Of a stretch of 64,000 bases of DNA, positions 61,901 through 64,000 are shown piece by piece. Numbering within the stretch: the first letter of the stretch is position 1; the number at the start of each line of letters is the position of its first letter. The position numbers were made by a program, and so were the translations under genes. The stretch is from Macrocystis pyrifera (taxonomy: Eukaryota > Sar > Phaeophyceae > Laminariales > Laminariaceae): the NCBI GenBank assembly GCA_031763025.1, contig JASSKH010000038.1, positions 785,001-849,000 on the forward strand, given 5' to 3'. Below the pieces are notes generated by a model, which saw only the letters and a list, made by a program, of their open reading frames with translations, was not told the DNA's origin and made no database searches.

Positions 61901-63855
61901 TTTGCCACTTGAAGTTGCGTCACTGGTACTGTAAGCTTTTTCTTGTTGGGTTAGGAAATGGGGGGATGACCGGACGATGGAGTGATAAGGGTGTATATTT
62001 GTGTATTGTGGGTGCTGGAGGGAAAGCTTAACCGCTGTGATGTAGACTACAGCAGTAATCTCATGTCGTTACGGTCAACTTAGCCTCCGAACGACAAGGC
62101 ACGGATATCCATCCAACTATTGCACGACACGCGAGCCTCATGATACCGTGTCACACCGGTGATTAGATAACACACCCCCTGGGATTGATTTCAGAGCCAA
62201 CTTTGTTCAAACCCAAGGGAGGGCACCCACCGAAAAAGGTGGCTTTGGGAATATCTCGTCGAGATCTCTCCATTGACTTTTGTATCGCTCGGCGTTTGCA
62301 CTCTCCCCCTTGTCAAGAAAATTGGCTTTGAAGTTCGTCCGAGGGGGTGTGTTATCTTATCACCCTAGGGTGATAATGTGATACGGTACTACTCGCGTGG
62401 TGCTGTACGCTTTGAAAGTTGTTTTTTTTTGGCGATTTGGTGAACCGGCGCGTTTTCATTTTCTTTTGGTCGAAATACCCAAATACACAAACGCGACACC
62501 ACTTCAGGAATTCGGGAGTTAAGAAAGGTTGCACTCATTGGACATACCATACAAGTCATACAGATCATACAAATCATTCCCACTCGATTATCTAGATCTT
62601 TCAGAGAAGATATATTCCTGATCTGTACGATGATCTGTATTATTTAACTCATGGTGCCCGGTGGGAGCTGTAAAATCTACTTTATCTACAGTAGGACAGG
62701 TTTCCTGGGTTGAACCTTTACTGACCTATATATCATTCTCAACACGTAGTAACGACAGGCTAGAGATGATCTATATGTAGATGATCTACCTGTGGATGAT
62801 CTATCTGTAGATGATCTACCTGTGGATGATCTATCTGTAGATGATCTATATGTAGATGATCTACCTGTGGATGATCTATCTGTAGATGATCTACCTGTGG
62901 ATGATCTATCTGTAGATGATCTACCTGTGGATGATCTATCTGTAGATGATCTCTGTAGATGATCAATCTGTAGATAGTCTGTCTGTAGATGATCTATCTG
63001 TAGATGATCTATCTGTAGATGATGTATATGTAGATGATCTATTTGTAGACGATCTATCTTTAGACGATCTATCTGTAGATGATCTATCTGTAGACGATCT
63101 ATCTGTAGATGATCTATCTGTAGATGATATATCTGTAAATGATATATCTGTAGATATATCTGTAGCTGATATATCTGTAGATGATTTATCTGTAGATGAT
63201 CTATCTGTAGATGATATACCTGTGGATGATCTATCTATCCGACGTAAGGTTGGCTCGACGTTTGCACGACATACGAGAAAACCGTATTTTATGATGAGGT
63301 TTCTGCCTCACATGATAATTTGAGCTCTGGCCCAAAAGAAGGCATGCCTTCGTTGGTGTCGCGCACGGTACCTTGCTTCTGAAATAGTTTGTACCAGGTA
63401 TGCTGTTGTACTGTTGCTGGCGCTTGAGTTACGATAGCCTGCTATCGTACGTAGTGGCGGTCTTGATTTGAAATACTTTAAATAGGATGTAGCTACTTTG
63501 TTCGCGAGCTTTCAAACCCAGTGCTGATGTACTGCTGTATATGCAAGTGGCTTCTGGGCCTCGACAAGGTTCGAATGGTGGCGGTGGTGATGGTGATGGG
63601 GATGGGGATGGTGGTAGTTGGTGATGAAGGTGATAGTGATGATGTTGATGATGATGTTAATGATGATACTGATGATGCTGAGGAAGCTACGTGTGATATG
63701 CTGTCTGAAGCCGACCACCCCCCCCCGCACACACCTTCGTGTGTTAATGCGCGTACTGTCATTCCTCGCCGGGGTGTTAACGTATACTTGGAAGGTGCTA
63801 CGAACCGGTCATTGCAGGAACCTGCGGCGAAGGCGACATGGACGGCGCTAGGCAG
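58953..63855 (+). CDS. PRORP-type (protein-only RNase P) PPR protein, 5' part, partial
   Basis: Exons 58953-59033, 59959-60119, 61336-61465 and 63795-63855, all in phase; the last donor (CAG|GTATTT) leads beyond the window. From the ATG at 58960 they give 142 residues. The start is highly basic (MKKRRARKKDDETPEEKRMQ), suiting a nuclear or organellar RNA-binding protein. Then come helical pairs of PPR type: SASGALETFNRALKAGVGLR, NLLCGVLNECAKAGWMDDCM, EMKARGMVIEENTFVPLIRG, ALDLIRDMVKQGVQPRLR and CYEPVIAGTCGEGDMDGARQ. The order and the QPRLR-x-Y motif match the PPR domain of plant PRORP enzymes, which remove the 5' leader from pre-tRNAs. The catalytic NYN metallonuclease domain would lie outside the window, so an ordinary PPR protein is not excluded. 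Confidence 0.7.
59188..59250. mobile_element. Short TIR element (ACCACTCTG family), copy 5, partial
   Basis: The right end (inverted) reads ATCACTCTGTCCGGAAAAGA; the left end TACCATTTTGTCCAGGGACG is a weak inverse. Found in PRORP intron 1. Confidence 0.4.
59565..59890. repeat. Pentanucleotide array (TACTC/TACCC)n in PRORP intron 1
   Basis: (CTCTA)n grading into (CCCTA)n over ~320 bp, ending ~70 bp before the next exon. The pyrimidine-rich strand is the sense strand, so the array may serve as part of the polypyrimidine tract of this intron. Confidence 0.85.
59959..60119 (+). CDS. PRORP exon with first PPR repeat
   Basis: Acceptor GGTTAG|G supplies the third base of a Gln codon split with the previous exon (CA|GTGAGT). 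It encodes ELKAGSASGALETFNRALKA, GVGLRSNLLCGVLNECAKAG and WMDDCMRVCNEMK, a classic two-helix PPR unit, and ends AAAG|GTGGGT in phase 1. Confidence 0.8.
60534..60646. mobile_element. Short TIR element (ACCACTCTG family), copy 4
   Basis: Left end GATAACACTCTGGCCTATAA; inverted right end GATGCCACTCTGTCGGGGAA. ~113 bp, in PRORP intron 2. Confidence 0.5.
60770..61335. repeat. Degenerate TGTAACCGCCGC array in PRORP intron 2
   Basis: About 560 bp of 10-16-bp units (TGTAACCGC, TGCATTCAGACC, TAATCGG.CCGC) running straight into the exon at 61336. Confidence 0.8.
61336..61465 (+). CDS. PRORP exon with second PPR repeat and QPRLR motif
   Basis: Starts after AACCGCAG, at the very end of a degenerate TGTAACCGC array, so the splice acceptor itself is built from the repeat unit. 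It reads RGMVIEENTFVPLIRGMVSQ, GDCRGALDLIRDMVKQGVQP and RLR, and ends CTCAG|GTTCGG in phase 2. Confidence 0.8.
62144..62388. mobile_element. ~245-bp MITE with long inverted ends
   Basis: The left end TACCGTGTCACACCGGTGAT continues into GATAACACACCCCCTGGGAT and AGCCAACTTTG. The inverted right end reads TACCGTATCACATTATCACC, then GATAACACACCCCCTCGGAC and AGCCAATTTTC. The arms are ~65-75 bp with one small gap. Found in PRORP intron 3. Confidence 0.8.
62755..63235. repeat. 15-bp minisatellite (TAGATGATCTATCTG)n, ~31 units
   Basis: A nearly regular 15-bp array with GATCTACCTGTGGAT and GATATATCTGTAGAT variants clustered in blocks, indicating unequal exchange. It gives a VDDLSVDDLS frame on plus and an HLQIDHPQVD frame on minus. 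It lies in PRORP intron 3 and is not credited as coding. Confidence 0.9.
63600..63665. repeat. (GATGATGTT)-type microsatellite
   Basis: GGTGATGGGGATGGGGATGG grading into GATGATGTTGATGATGATG, ~130 bp before the last PRORP exon in the window. Confidence 0.75.
63795..63855 (+). CDS. PRORP exon, third PPR helix, last exon in the window
   Basis: 61 nt after TTGGAAG, completing the split Arg codon and reading CYEPVIAGTCGEGDMDGARQ, then GTATTT. The remainder of the gene lies beyond 64000. Confidence 0.65.
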
Positions 63856-64000
63856 GTATTTGGGTGTTTTGTGTTTTCTCTTTGTTTGTGATGTGTTTTT
63901 GTTTTTTTTTTTCTCTACGAGAAGCAATAGGGATATGAGCGAAAGACTGAACGGACGAGCCAAAATACGAATTCATGAACGTAAAAATCACATGAAGCAT

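Noticed and set aside
62755..63323. Acidic VDDLS-repeat protein or CRISPR-like array
   Set aside because: A contiguous 15-bp tandem repeat without unique spacers, inside an intron; neither a CRISPR nor a supported gene.

Overview
The window reads as nuclear DNA from a large, intron-rich and repeat-rich eukaryote, most likely a stramenopile and perhaps a brown alga or related ochrophyte. The taxonomic call is an inference. It rests on long spliceosomal introns, a conserved domain I associate from memory with diatom, oomycete and brown-algal proteins, an OPA3-like gene, a PRORP-type protein-only RNase P gene, and a chromodomain Ty3-type retrotransposon. No bacterial operon, rRNA or complete tRNA was found.

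Layout. (1) 1-13.4 kb is transposon-dominated: a 5'-truncated LINE reverse transcriptase (minus), a young Ty3/gypsy element with identical 231-bp LTRs and two frame breaks (3566-9326), a foldback element, a tRNA-derived SINE candidate, a long (AAT)n tract, a decayed second LINE and a ~150-bp-period satellite. (2) 13.4-19.2 kb is intergenic repeats. (3) 19.2-34.6 kb holds an 11-exon minus-strand gene for a ~1300-residue, largely disordered protein with one conserved domain. All splice phases agree except for one surplus base in exon 2. (4) 34.7-44.7 kb is intergenic, with CAG/GCA minisatellites, short inverted-repeat elements and a 1.1-kb TIR element. (5) 44.7-56.1 kb is a 5-exon minus-strand OPA3-like gene (203 aa, every junction in phase). 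(6) 57-64 kb carries the 5' part of a plus-strand PPR/PRORP gene that runs off the window. OPA3 and PRORP are divergently oriented and may share a promoter region.

Introns are kilobase-scale and filled with many unrelated micro- and minisatellites and MITE-like elements. The most unusual signals are four foldback elements in OPA3 intron 2, at least one carrying a protein-kinase catalytic-loop coding fragment in both inverted arms; two palindromes (CTATTAATAG and TACCWGGTA) far above chance; several short TIR element families; and two GC-AG introns among 17 modelled.

All gene models were built by eye from splice-site and phase consistency. No alignment or database search was run.
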